Below, one piece after another: positions 1-6,259 of a DNA stretch of 11,172 bases. Under the pieces are notes generated by a model, which saw nothing but the letters and a program-made list of their open reading frames with translations, was not told where the DNA came from and made no database searches. The position numbers and the translations under genes are program-made. This stretch comes from an uncultured Lachnospiraceae bacterium. Lineage in GTDB: Bacteria > Bacillota > Clostridia > Lachnospirales > Lachnospiraceae. The stretch is from assembly GCA_900555195.1 (NCBI GenBank), contig USKC01000074.1, forward strand, positions 1 to 11,172, written 5' to 3'. Positions within the stretch are counted from its first letter, which is position 1; each line of letters begins with the position of its first letter.

Positions 1-129
1 CCCAGGCATGTGGCCCCTGTTTTTGACCTGTGAGGGCAAGGAAGCGCGGAGGTGACTTGGAAAATGTGCAGAGGCTCAATACCGCAGGGCCAAGCGGCAG
101 CCGCAAAGATGGGAAATGGGGAGGAGAAG

Positions 130-158
130 TTGACTGTTGAAAAGATTTTAAGTAAATT
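130..158 (+). promoter_or_regulatory. Predicted sigma-A promoter for the 219-1220 oxidoreductase gene
   Basis: A TTGACT -35 box (130-135, 5/6 match) is followed by a 17-bp spacer and a TAAATT -10 box (153-158, 4/6 match). The surroundings are A/T-rich compared with the flanks. Transcription would start near 165, giving a leader of about 55 nt before the ATG at 219. This is pattern matching only. Confidence 0.55.
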
Positions 159-218
159 AAAGCTGTGACAAAATGAAGAATGTACCACGACACAAATACG
201 GAAGGGAGAAAAAGGGAT

Positions 219-1220
219 ATGGAGCCATTCAGATTTGCGATTATGGGGGCCGGAAACATTGCGGGGAAGTTCTGTGAGGCTGTGAAGCTGGCTGAGGGTT
301 GCCAGGTGGCGGCGGTGGCAAGCAAATCCGCACAGAGGGCGGAGGCATTTGCTGCAAAACATGGGATCCCGGCAAGCTATGAAGGGTATGCGCGCATGCT
401 GAAGGAAGCAAAACCGGACTGCGTCTATATTGCGGCCACCTGCGACGCGCATTATGAACTGAGTAAGCTGTGCCTGGAGCACGGTGTGCCGGTGCTGTGT
501 GAGAAAGCGATGTTTTTAAACAGTGCGCAGGCGGAAGAAATCTTTGCAATTTCGGAAAAAAGCGGGATTTTTGTGATGGAAGCCATGTGGAGCCGCTTCC
601 TCCCGGCAGTGAAGCGGGCAAAGGAATGGATCCGTCAGGGAAGGATCGGAAAGCCTGTTCTGGCGCAGATTGATATCGGCTTCAGGGCGCCGCAGGATGC
701 GGACAACAGGTATATGAATCCTGCGCTTGGAGGCGGAGCGGCGTTTGATCTGACGGTATATACCTATGAACTGGCAGACTTTTTCATAGAACAGAAGGCG
801 CAGGAAATGCAGGTGTCCGCGATGTGGAGCGCCTCAGGCGTGGATGTGACGGATACGGTTCTGGTACGCTACGATTCCGCCATGGCGGTTTTGACGAGCA
901 GCTTTATGACGGGACTGGAAGAGAAGGCGGTAATTTACGGGGAAAAGGGGCGGATCGTGCTTCCAAAACCTCATTTTGCGAGCCAGACGATTCTGGAATG
1001 CCAGGGATTGCAGCCGGAATTGGAGGAGGGAGAACGGCTTATGCCTGACGGAAGGTTGCTGTATATGGATGAGGTGACAAAGAACGGTTTCGTTTATGAA
1101 ATACAGGAAACCATACGCTGCGTCCGGGAGGGCAGGACGGAAAGTCAGGTGGTTCCCCATGCGCTGACGCTTAGCTGTGCGCGGCTGTTTGACTGGATTA
1201 TGGAGACAAGACCCAGATGA
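219..1220 (+). CDS. Gfo/Idh/MocA oxidoreductase, dihydrodiol/D-xylose dehydrogenase-like
   Basis: NAD(P)-dependent oxidoreductase of 333 residues, a normal length for the family, probably cytoplasmic. The N-terminal Rossmann fold shows GAGNIA at residues 10-15. The family Lys follows in a CEKA motif (K96), where most Gfo/Idh/MocA proteins have EKP. A MEAMWSRFLP motif (120-129) and GGGAAFD with D177 and Y181 come next. EKA plus MEAMW plus DxxxY is characteristic of the dimeric dihydrodiol dehydrogenase/NADP-D-xylose dehydrogenase branch, so the likely chemistry is oxidation of an aldose or cyclic diol hydroxyl; the substrate is unknown. The ATG at 219 is preferred to the in-frame ATG at 180 because AAGGGAGA (202-209) lies about 9 nt upstream and the Rossmann strand begins directly after it; the 13-residue extension is polar and family-atypical. 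The gene seems monocistronic: the next gene converges on it. Family call strong, substrate not assignable. Confidence 0.9.
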   Translation: MEPFRFAIMGAGNIAGKFCEAVKLAEGCQVAAVASKSAQRAEAFAAKHGIPASYEGYARMLKEAKPDCVYIAATCDAHYELSKLCLEHGVPVLCEKAMFLNSAQAEEIFAISEKSGIFVMEAMWSRFLPAVKRAKEWIRQGRIGKPVLAQIDIGFRAPQDADNRYMNPALGGGAAFDLTVYTYELADFFIEQKAQEMQVSAMWSASGVDVTDTVLVRYDSAMAVLTSSFMTGLEEKAVIYGEKGRIVLPKPHFASQTILECQGLQPELEEGERLMPDGRLLYMDEVTKNGFVYEIQETIRCVREGRTESQVVPHALTLSCARLFDWIMETRPR

Positions 1221-1240
1221 GGAAAAGGGACAGAATGGGG

Positions 1241-1257
1241 CCGTTCAGACAGGTCTG
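1241..1257 (-). repeat. Copy 1 of a 17-bp palindromic repeat (inverted with respect to 5109-5125)
   Basis: Read on the minus strand this is CAGACCTGTCTGAACGG, identical to plus-strand 5109-5125. With the flank, 19 of 20 positions agree (GC[G/T]CAGACC...). It starts about 20 nt after the stop of the upstream Gfo/Idh gene, as does the second copy. The core CAGAC-CT-GTCTG is a hyphenated palindrome. It overlaps one arm of the hairpin at 1249-1278, so the two foldings would exclude one another. Confidence 0.6.
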
Positions 1258-1278
1258 CGCATTTGCTGCGCAGACTGT
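1249..1278. terminator. Hairpin between convergent genes, possible bidirectional terminator
   Basis: Perfect 8-bp stem GTCTGCGC (1253-1260) with GCGCAGAC (1268-1275), loop ATTTGCT, extended by ACA (1249-1251) with TGT (1276-1278) across a bulged G. It lies between the stops of a plus-strand gene (1220) and a minus-strand gene (1301), where a shared terminator is expected. Neither strand has a U-run after the stem, so intrinsic termination is not well supported; an RNA 3' end stabiliser is also possible. Confidence 0.4.
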
Positions 1279-1300
1279 GTAAAAACGGATGCTTCCATTT

Positions 1301-1810
1301 TCATAGCACGGGCCTGTGCCTGCAGGTTCCTTCTGTTTCCGGAATGGACGATTCATAGCCGCGGCGAAAGGTGGATCTTGGCGCCGGACGGGGATCTGGA
1401 CCTGCGTAAGGATACTGCGTCTGGGAGAAGTAACCCTGGAGCAGGCAGATGAGTCCTCCCAGGAACAGAACCAGGAAGAAAAAACAGAGCGCGATTCCGA
1501 TGGAAAAGGGAATGCCGGCATAAGAAGGGCTTAGGGAAGTCAGGAAGGCCGTCAGCACCAACCCGGTACCGCCCAGCATGGAAAGCAGGCCGCAGCAGGA
1601 ATAGGCCCTCTGCAGCCTGCTGTAGTCTCCTGCCAGAATTCCCAGGAGCAGGGCGGCCAGAAGGATACATGCGAATCCGATCAGGATATCAAACATATGC
1701 GAATCCGTATCCAGGGTGAGAATTCGGTTGGCGAAGAGGGTAAAGATCACAAAGGCCAGCAGCATGCCGAGAATCAGAGTGATGATGCAGAGTTTCACTG
1801 TATTTTTCAT
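1301..1810 (-). CDS. Small four-helix membrane protein of unknown function
   Basis: Not recognised. The 169-residue product has four hydrophobic segments at about residues 5-27, 40-61, 73-93 and 100-127, joined by short polar loops (one with DTDS, one with GDYSRLQR). A hydrophilic, Pro/Arg-rich C-terminal tail of about 40 residues follows. A Cys-Cys pair (72-73) begins helix 3. It is an inner-membrane protein, with no signal peptide other than the first helix. The start is supported by a GAGAGGAG ribosome binding site (plus-strand coordinates about 1818-1825) some 7 nt before the ATG at 1810. It lies about 100 nt downstream of the AraC-family gene on the same strand, so read-through from that gene is possible, and it converges with the oxidoreductase gene at 219. 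The composition and start site argue for a real gene; no function can be inferred. Confidence 0.7.
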   Translation of the reverse strand: MKNTVKLCIITLILGMLLAFVIFTLFANRILTLDTDSHMFDILIGFACILLAALLLGILAGDYSRLQRAYSCCGLLSMLGGTGLVLTAFLTSLSPSYAGIPFSIGIALCFFFLVLFLGGLICLLQGYFSQTQYPYAGPDPRPAPRSTFRRGYESSIPETEGTCRHRPVL

Positions 1811-1916
1811 AGGTGTTCTCCTCTCTTTTGGGGATGATGGAAAGGAAACCCCTTCTTACATATAAGATATGCAGAAAAAGAAAGAAGGTTTGCGATCCCG
1901 GCACAGCCGTGACGCG

Positions 1917-2798
1917 TCAATTTTCCCTGAGCTCCACGCTCGCAAGTCCTTCGCCGGAAGCGGAAAAGGAAGGCAGCACGCCCCGATCCTGCAGGGGAGA
2001 ATGTCCCAGGATCCGGGTATAAGAGCGATAAAAGGAGGAGTAATCGCCAAAACCGGACAGTAAGGCAGCTTCCTGGGCGCTGTGTCCACCGATCAGAAGC
2101 TGCTGCGCAAGCGTTACCCGCTTATGGAGCAGATAGTCGAAAACGGTGGTTCCGGTGGCTTTACGGAATACTTTATTCAGATGATGCTTGCTGATGAAAA
2201 AGCGCTCGGCCAGTTTGTCCAGGCTGAACGGCTCCTGCAGATGACGGTTCAGATAGAGCAGGATTTCCGTAACCGTGCCCGTTTGGCCGGCAGCTGTCCC
2301 CGACTGCTGCGTTTGGGAAGACATGGAGACAATGCGTGCCAGAAGCGCTTCTACACAGATGGGAAGCAGCTGGGAGCAATAGGGTTCAGGTTTGGCGGCG
2401 CAGTCTTCCAGGGCTTCAAAATAGCAGGGAATATCCATGCGATCCACCTGTTCATAATAGATGCGCAGGTCTCTTCGCTCCGCTGAGGGAAAGGAAGAGA
2501 GCAGAAATGCGCGCCGCTCAAGAGAGAGGATATCCGGATGAAAATGGATGGAGAATCTTCGGTAAGGGCGGCAGCTGTTGATCCGAACGCCATGGAACAG
2601 ATGGGGAGAGAGCAGGAGCAGGCTGTTGGGGGTGGGATTGTAATGTTCTCCCTCCACCAGATAATCCACATCGCCTTCCAGAAAGAGATAGACCTCATAG
2701 AAATTGTGGCAATGCAGGGCATATTCCGTGGTGATATTTTCCGTCACATTATAGCCGTAGCAGACCTGCTCGGTATCCATGGAAAGATTGGGATTCAT
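1917..2798 (-). CDS. AraC/XylS-family transcriptional regulator with cupin sensor domain
   Basis: DNA-binding regulator of 293 residues, a typical length. The N-terminal cupin-like ligand-binding domain (about 10-150) has the pattern H29-x-H31-x3-E35 and a later SPHLFHG (64-70) with H69, usual for sugar-responsive AraC proteins. The C-terminal double helix-turn-helix occupies about 175-272: the first HTH is SLDKLAERFFISKHHLNKVF (192-211) and the second ends in GFGDYSSFYRSYTRILGHSP (249-268), the AraC signature. The ATG at 2798 is chosen over an in-frame start at 2882 because a perfect AGGAGG (plus coordinates 2805-2810) sits 6 nt upstream and the extra 28 residues are unlike the family. The gene is divergent from the operon at 3052, with paired operator-like repeats between them, so it most likely activates that operon in response to its sugar and may repress itself. 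The inducer is unknown. Confidence 0.93.
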   Translation of the reverse strand: MNPNLSMDTEQVCYGYNVTENITTEYALHCHNFYEVYLFLEGDVDYLVEGEHYNPTPNSLLLLSPHLFHGVRINSCRPYRRFSIHFHPDILSLERRAFLLSSFPSAERRDLRIYYEQVDRMDIPCYFEALEDCAAKPEPYCSQLLPICVEALLARIVSMSSQTQQSGTAAGQTGTVTEILLYLNRHLQEPFSLDKLAERFFISKHHLNKVFRKATGTTVFDYLLHKRVTLAQQLLIGGHSAQEAALLSGFGDYSSFYRSYTRILGHSPLQDRGVLPSFSASGEGLASVELREN

Positions 2799-2877
2799 GC
2801 GGTGCCTCCTGGTGATCGATATGCTTTCGCCCGCATCTGCAGGCTTAAAAGCGGCTGGCAGAGCGGCCATTAATAAA

Positions 2878-2906
2878 AGCATACGTTACCACCGCTATAT
2901 TTGCAA
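2878..2906 (-). promoter_or_regulatory. Predicted promoter of the AraC-family gene
   Basis: On the minus strand TTGCAA (2906-2901, 4/6) is followed by 17 bp and TATGCT (2883-2878, 4/6), giving a start near 2871 and a leader of about 73 nt. The -35 box lies inside the distal copy of the 10-bp direct repeat, which would allow autoregulation. Moderate match only. Confidence 0.4.
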
Positions 2907-2928
2907 TAAGAAAGTGCTTATTTGCAAT
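2898..2928 (+). promoter_or_regulatory. Paired direct repeats, probable AraC-type operator
   Basis: TATTTGCAAT occurs exactly at 2898-2907 and again at 2919-2928. The spacing is 21 bp, two helical turns, which puts both copies on the same DNA face. This is the arrangement known for many AraC-family activators, whose two HTHs contact adjacent major grooves at direct repeats. The proximal copy abuts the likely -35 region of the plus-strand operon. The stretch between the copies also forms AATAAG-N6-CTTATT (2905-2922). Binding by the adjacent regulator is inferred from position. Confidence 0.65.
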
Positions 2929-2956
2929 GGCATTTTGGGAAGATGCGGCTTATATT
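2928..2956 (+). promoter_or_regulatory. Predicted activator-dependent promoter of the 3052-7123 operon
   Basis: A TATATT -10 box (2951-2956, 5/6) is preceded at 17 bp by TGGCAT (2928-2933), a poor -35. A weak -35 touching the proximal direct repeat fits activation by a bound AraC protein. Transcription would start near 2963, leaving a leader of about 90 nt. No clear riboswitch or terminator-like hairpin was seen in this leader. Confidence 0.45.
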
Positions 2957-3051
2957 TAAGAAAGACTGGGGAAGGGGACGATCCGGCCGGCGAAGGTGCG
3001 GTTTTCTTCCCCAAAGAGCGCAGAAACAATGAAAGGAAAGGATGAGAGCGG

Positions 3052-3831
3052 ATGAAGACAGGAGCGCAGCTTTATACGGTAAGGGCTTACACACAGAATG
3101 AAAAGGATTTTGCATTCAGCATGAAGGAAATTGCAAAAATGGGCTACAAGACGGTGCAGATTTCCGCCATCGGCAGGGAACTTTCTCCAAGGCGTGTGCG
3201 GGAAATCTGCGATGACAACGGCCTGCAGATCGTGCTGACGCACAGCGACGGCAACCGGATCCTGTATGATACACAACGGCTGATTGAAGAACATGATATC
3301 CTGGGCTGCGACTATATCGGCCTGGGAGCGATGCCGGATAAATACCGCACAGGGGAATGGAACAGCCATTTTGTGGACGACTTTATGGAGCCGGCGAGGA
3401 AGATCGCTGCGGCGGGAAAGCTCTTTATGTATCATAACCACAATTTTGAATTCCAGAAGGTTTCCGTTTCAGGCAGGGAAAAGCCGATACGCCTCATCGA
3501 ATATCTGATGGAGAATTTTTCCGCACAGGAAATGGGATTCACGCTGGACACCTACTGGGTGGCTGCTGCAGGAGGCGATGTGTGCTGGTGGATCGAGCGG
3601 CTGAAGGATCGCATTCCCTGCGTGCATCTGAAGGATATGCAGGTGGAAGGCTTTGAGCAGCGCATGGCTCCTGTGATGGAGGGCAACCTGAATTTTGACG
3701 GAATCCTGAAAGCTCTGGAAGGAAGCTGCTGCCGGTATCTGCTGGTGGAACAGGATGACTGCTATGGAGCAAGCCCGTTTGACTGCCTGAAGGCAAGCTA
3801 CGATCATCTGGCTGCGGCGGGATACCGTTAA
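3052..3831 (+). CDS. TIM-barrel sugar phosphate isomerase/epimerase-family protein (YHNH subtype)
   Basis: Cytoplasmic xylose-isomerase-like TIM barrel (AP endonuclease 2 superfamily) of 259 residues, slightly short but complete. It starts with the typical first strand MKTGAQLYTVR. Candidate metal and catalytic residues are the YHNHNFEF motif (127-134; H128, H130, E133), LDTYW (D166), VHLKD (H192), MEGN (E210) and LVEQD (E233). Members of this superfamily use a divalent metal to epimerise, isomerise or eliminate on sugars and keto-sugars; despite the name the substrate is often not phosphorylated. The ATG at 3052 follows GGAAAGGA at about 9 nt; a closer ATG at 3042 is out of frame. It is the first gene of the AraC-controlled operon, 59 nt before a Gfo/Idh/MocA dehydrogenase, a pairing common in 3-keto-glycoside and cyclitol pathways. 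The exact reaction cannot be set. Confidence 0.88.
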   Translation: MKTGAQLYTVRAYTQNEKDFAFSMKEIAKMGYKTVQISAIGRELSPRRVREICDDNGLQIVLTHSDGNRILYDTQRLIEEHDILGCDYIGLGAMPDKYRTGEWNSHFVDDFMEPARKIAAAGKLFMYHNHNFEFQKVSVSGREKPIRLIEYLMENFSAQEMGFTLDTYWVAAAGGDVCWWIERLKDRIPCVHLKDMQVEGFEQRMAPVMEGNLNFDGILKALEGSCCRYLLVEQDDCYGASPFDCLKASYDHLAAAGYR

Positions 3832-3890
3832 ACGGCATTGAAAGGAAATGGGGAAAAGAGGGGGAAAGGCCCCGGAAAATGGAGGAATGG

Positions 3891-5087
3891 ATGGAAACGG
3901 TTAAATTGGGAATCATTGGAATCGGAAATATGGGAAGCGGACATGCCAGAAGCCTGATGGAAGGGCAGGTGCCGGAACTTGTCCTTACGGCAGTGGCAGA
4001 TCTGAGGGAGATGCGAAGACAGTGGGCGAGGGAAAATCTTCCGGCAGATGTGCGCATTTTTGAGGACGGAGATGCATTGATTGAATCCGGCTGCTGCGAC
4101 GCCGTTCTGGTGGCGACGCCCCACTATGACCATCCCAGGCTGGTGATCAGCGCCCTTTCCCACGGCCTACATGCGATGTGCGAGAAGCCTGCCGGAGTCT
4201 ATACGAAGCAGGTGCGCGAAATGAATGAAGCGGCACAAAAGTCGGACAGGGTATTCGCCATGATGTTCAACCAGAGGACCAATCATGTTTACCGGAAGAT
4301 GTATGAGATCGTCCACAGCGGCGAATATGGGAAAATCAAGCGTGTGAACTGGATCGTCACGGACTGGTATCGGACGCAGGCTTATTATAATTCCGGCGGC
4401 TGGAGGGCCACATGGGCCGGAGAGGGCGGCGGCGTGCTGCTCAATCAATGCCCGCATAACCTGGATCTGCTTCAGTGGATCTGTGGGATGCCCGTAAAGG
4501 TACAGGCCTTCTGCCACAATGGGAAATGGCATGATATCGAAGTGGAAGATGATGTGACCGCATATCTGGAGTTCGCAAACGGGGCCACGGGTGTATTTGT
4601 GACCACCACGGGAGATGCGCCGGGAACCAACCGCTTCGAGGTGACGATGGAGCGGGGAAGGCTGATCTGTGAAGATGACCAGCTGCGTTTTTATGAATTG
4701 GATGTGAATGAAAGGGAGTACTGCTTCAGCGCTACGGAAGGGTTTGAAAAGCCATCCGGACATGAGGTGACGCTCGAGACGGACGGGGAAAACCTTCAGC
4801 ATGTGGGCGTACTGCGTGCCTTTGCAGGCAGGATCCTGCGGGGAGAACCGCTGGTGGCGGAGGGCACGGAAGGGATCAATGGACTGACGCTGTCCAATGC
4901 CATGCATCTGTCCAGCTGGCTGGGACATCCGGTGGAGATACCATTTGATGAAGAGCTTTTCCTGGAGAAACTGAACGAACTGCGCCGTACATCCAAAGCA
5001 AAAGAGCATGTCAGCGAGGTGACGTTTGACACGGAAGGAAGCTATGGAAGCAAGGTGCAGGGACTTTCCGGCGAGAAGAAGAATTAG
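3891..5087 (+). CDS. Gfo/Idh/MocA-family NAD(P)-dependent dehydrogenase, long form
   Basis: Predicted dehydrogenase of 398 residues oxidising a hydroxyl of a sugar, cyclitol or glycoside. The Rossmann motif GIGNMG is at 10-15 and the hallmark MCEKPAG at 96-102 (K99). The substrate domain has DWYRTQAYYNSGGWR (158-172), then GEGGGVLLNQCPHNLD (177-192), where N185 and H189 take the place of the family's Asp/Asn-x3-His catalytic pair. It is longer than the usual 330-360 residues because of a polar C-terminal extension of about 40 residues rich in Glu, Lys and Ser. The start at 3891 is preferred to the in-frame ATG at 3879 because GGAGG (3881-3885) lies 5 nt upstream and the Rossmann strand starts directly. 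It sits 59 nt after the isomerase and 69 nt before a second dehydrogenase. The two dehydrogenases may act in sequence or in opposite redox directions on one pathway; this is inference. Confidence 0.92.
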   Translation: METVKLGIIGIGNMGSGHARSLMEGQVPELVLTAVADLREMRRQWARENLPADVRIFEDGDALIESGCCDAVLVATPHYDHPRLVISALSHGLHAMCEKPAGVYTKQVREMNEAAQKSDRVFAMMFNQRTNHVYRKMYEIVHSGEYGKIKRVNWIVTDWYRTQAYYNSGGWRATWAGEGGGVLLNQCPHNLDLLQWICGMPVKVQAFCHNGKWHDIEVEDDVTAYLEFANGATGVFVTTTGDAPGTNRFEVTMERGRLICEDDQLRFYELDVNEREYCFSATEGFEKPSGHEVTLETDGENLQHVGVLRAFAGRILRGEPLVAEGTEGINGLTLSNAMHLSSWLGHPVEIPFDEELFLEKLNELRRTSKAKEHVSEVTFDTEGSYGSKVQGLSGEKKN

Positions 5088-5102
5088 AATCAGATGAGGG
5101 AA

Positions 5103-5126
5103 CCCGCTCAGACCTGTCTGAACGGG
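5103..5126 (+). repeat. Intra-operon palindrome carrying copy 2 of the 17-bp repeat
   Basis: The arms are CCCG-C-TCAGAC (5103-5113) and GTCTGA-A-CGGG (5116-5126) around a CT centre. Ten of 11 arm positions pair, with a single C/A mismatch. Positions 5109-5125 repeat 1241-1257 exactly on the opposite strand. The element starts about 16-20 nt after the upstream stop and ends about 30 nt before the next start codon. As RNA it gives a GC-capped hairpin without a U-run, so a processing, stabilising or attenuating role within the operon is more plausible than full termination. A protein-binding palindrome is the alternative. Confidence 0.6.
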
Positions 5127-5156
5127 CAAGAATCAGGACTGGGGGAAAGGATATCT

Positions 5157-6173
5157 ATGAGAGCGGCGATCGTTGGCTGCGGCAGTATTGCGTCTGTGCA
5201 TGCGAAGAGCATCCGCAAGCTGCCGGGAAATGAACTGGTTGGATTTGCGGATATAAAGGAAGAACGCGCCCGTGCGTTTGCGGATGAATACGGCGGCAGG
5301 GCTTATTCAAATCTGGAAGAAATGCTGGAAAGGGAGCGTCCGGAGGTACTCCATATCTGTACCCCGCATTATCTGCATGTTCCCATGGCAATATATGGGT
5401 TGGAGAAAGGCTGCCATGTTTTCATGGAAAAACCTCCGGCGATTTCAAAGGAACAGTTTGCTGAGTTGGAGCGGGCTTGTTTGAACGCGGGCAAAAAATT
5501 GGGCGTTTGTTTTCAGAACCGTTATAATCCCAGCGTGATCGAAGCCAAGCGCCTTTTGGCATCTGGAAAGGCAGGGCGTATTCTGGGCGCGCGGGGGCTT
5601 GTCACCTGGAGCAGAGGCGGCGCTTACTATACAGAGAGCGGCTGGAGAGGCAGGCTGGAAACGGAAGGGGGAGGCGCGCTGATCAATCAGTCCATCCATA
5701 CGCTGGATCTCATCACAGGCTTCCTGGGCAAGCCCTTGTGGGTGGAAGCGACTGCGGCGAACCATCACCTGAAAGGCATCATCGAGGTAGAGGATACCAT
5801 GGAGGCATGTATTTATTATGAAGGCAGGGAAGGAGAACGGATCCCGGCGCTCTTTTACGCCACCACCGCCTACTGCGATGATGTGCCGCCCTTGATTGAG
5901 ATCGCCTGTGAGCATGTGACCATACGGATCGAGGATCTGGATGTGACCCTTTACTATCGGGACGGACGGGTAGAAAAGCCTGCAATCGACCGAAAAGAAG
6001 CCCTGGGAAAGAGTTATTGGGGCAGCGGCCATAAGGACTGTATTGAGGACTTCTATCGCTGCTGCGCCGGAGGCACGCATTTTGCCCAGGAACTGGACGG
6101 AATACGGGATACGGCCCGCCTGATGCTGGCGTGCTACGAATCCGCACGCGGACAGAAGGCGGTAAGTCTTTGA
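5157..6173 (+). CDS. Gfo/Idh/MocA-family NAD(P)-dependent dehydrogenase, standard form
   Basis: Dehydrogenase of 338 residues, normal length, cytoplasmic. It has the Rossmann motif GCGSIA (7-12), EKPP (91-94; K92), FQNRYNP (119-125), SGWRG (161-165) and GGGALINQSIHTLD (171-184) with N177 and H181 as the probable catalytic pair. It shares the GW-R and GGG-x3-NQ-x2-H-x-LD layout with the preceding gene, so the two are paralogues of the same branch and unlike the EKA-type gene at 219. The ATG at 5157 follows AAAGG (5146-5150) by 6 nt and opens directly onto the Rossmann strand. An in-frame ATG at 5094 would translate the palindromic repeat into a 21-residue leader and is rejected. The gene lies between the long dehydrogenase (69-nt gap) and the second TIM-barrel enzyme (86-nt gap). 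Its substrate is unknown; a keto-sugar partner of the adjacent isomerases is likely. Confidence 0.92.
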   Translation: MRAAIVGCGSIASVHAKSIRKLPGNELVGFADIKEERARAFADEYGGRAYSNLEEMLERERPEVLHICTPHYLHVPMAIYGLEKGCHVFMEKPPAISKEQFAELERACLNAGKKLGVCFQNRYNPSVIEAKRLLASGKAGRILGARGLVTWSRGGAYYTESGWRGRLETEGGGALINQSIHTLDLITGFLGKPLWVEATAANHHLKGIIEVEDTMEACIYYEGREGERIPALFYATTAYCDDVPPLIEIACEHVTIRIEDLDVTLYYRDGRVEKPAIDRKEALGKSYWGSGHKDCIEDFYRCCAGGTHFAQELDGIRDTARLMLACYESARGQKAVSL

Positions 6174-6259
6174 AGGGCTGCGCATGGAAGAGAGCAGGAC
6201 GTGTGGGCGAAATATGCGAACCAGACCAAAATGAATCGGATAGGGAAAGAGGAAAAGAG

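Noticed and set aside
34..168. Open frame without ATG start ending in LTVEKILSKLKL before a stop at 166-168, resembling the end or start of a regulatory domain
   Set aside because: The readable part is under 45 codons, has no ribosome binding site and overlaps the predicted promoter at 130-158; the first 218 bases otherwise show no supported gene.
1856..1916. T-rich minus-strand tract after the AraC gene considered as an intrinsic terminator
   Set aside because: The only stem nearby is CGGC-TGT-GCCG (4 bp) and it is separated from the T-rich tract by over 10 nt.
4167..5129. Long minus-strand open frame of 320 codons opposite the 3891 dehydrogenase
   Set aside because: It is antisense to a clear family member, has Pro/His/Arg-rich composition without a domain, and no ribosome binding site that I can see; it is a shadow of codon bias.
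5094..5156. Possible 21-residue N-terminal leader of the 5157 dehydrogenase
   Set aside because: It would be a translation of the palindromic repeat; the Rossmann strand and a well-spaced ribosome binding site both support the ATG at 5157.
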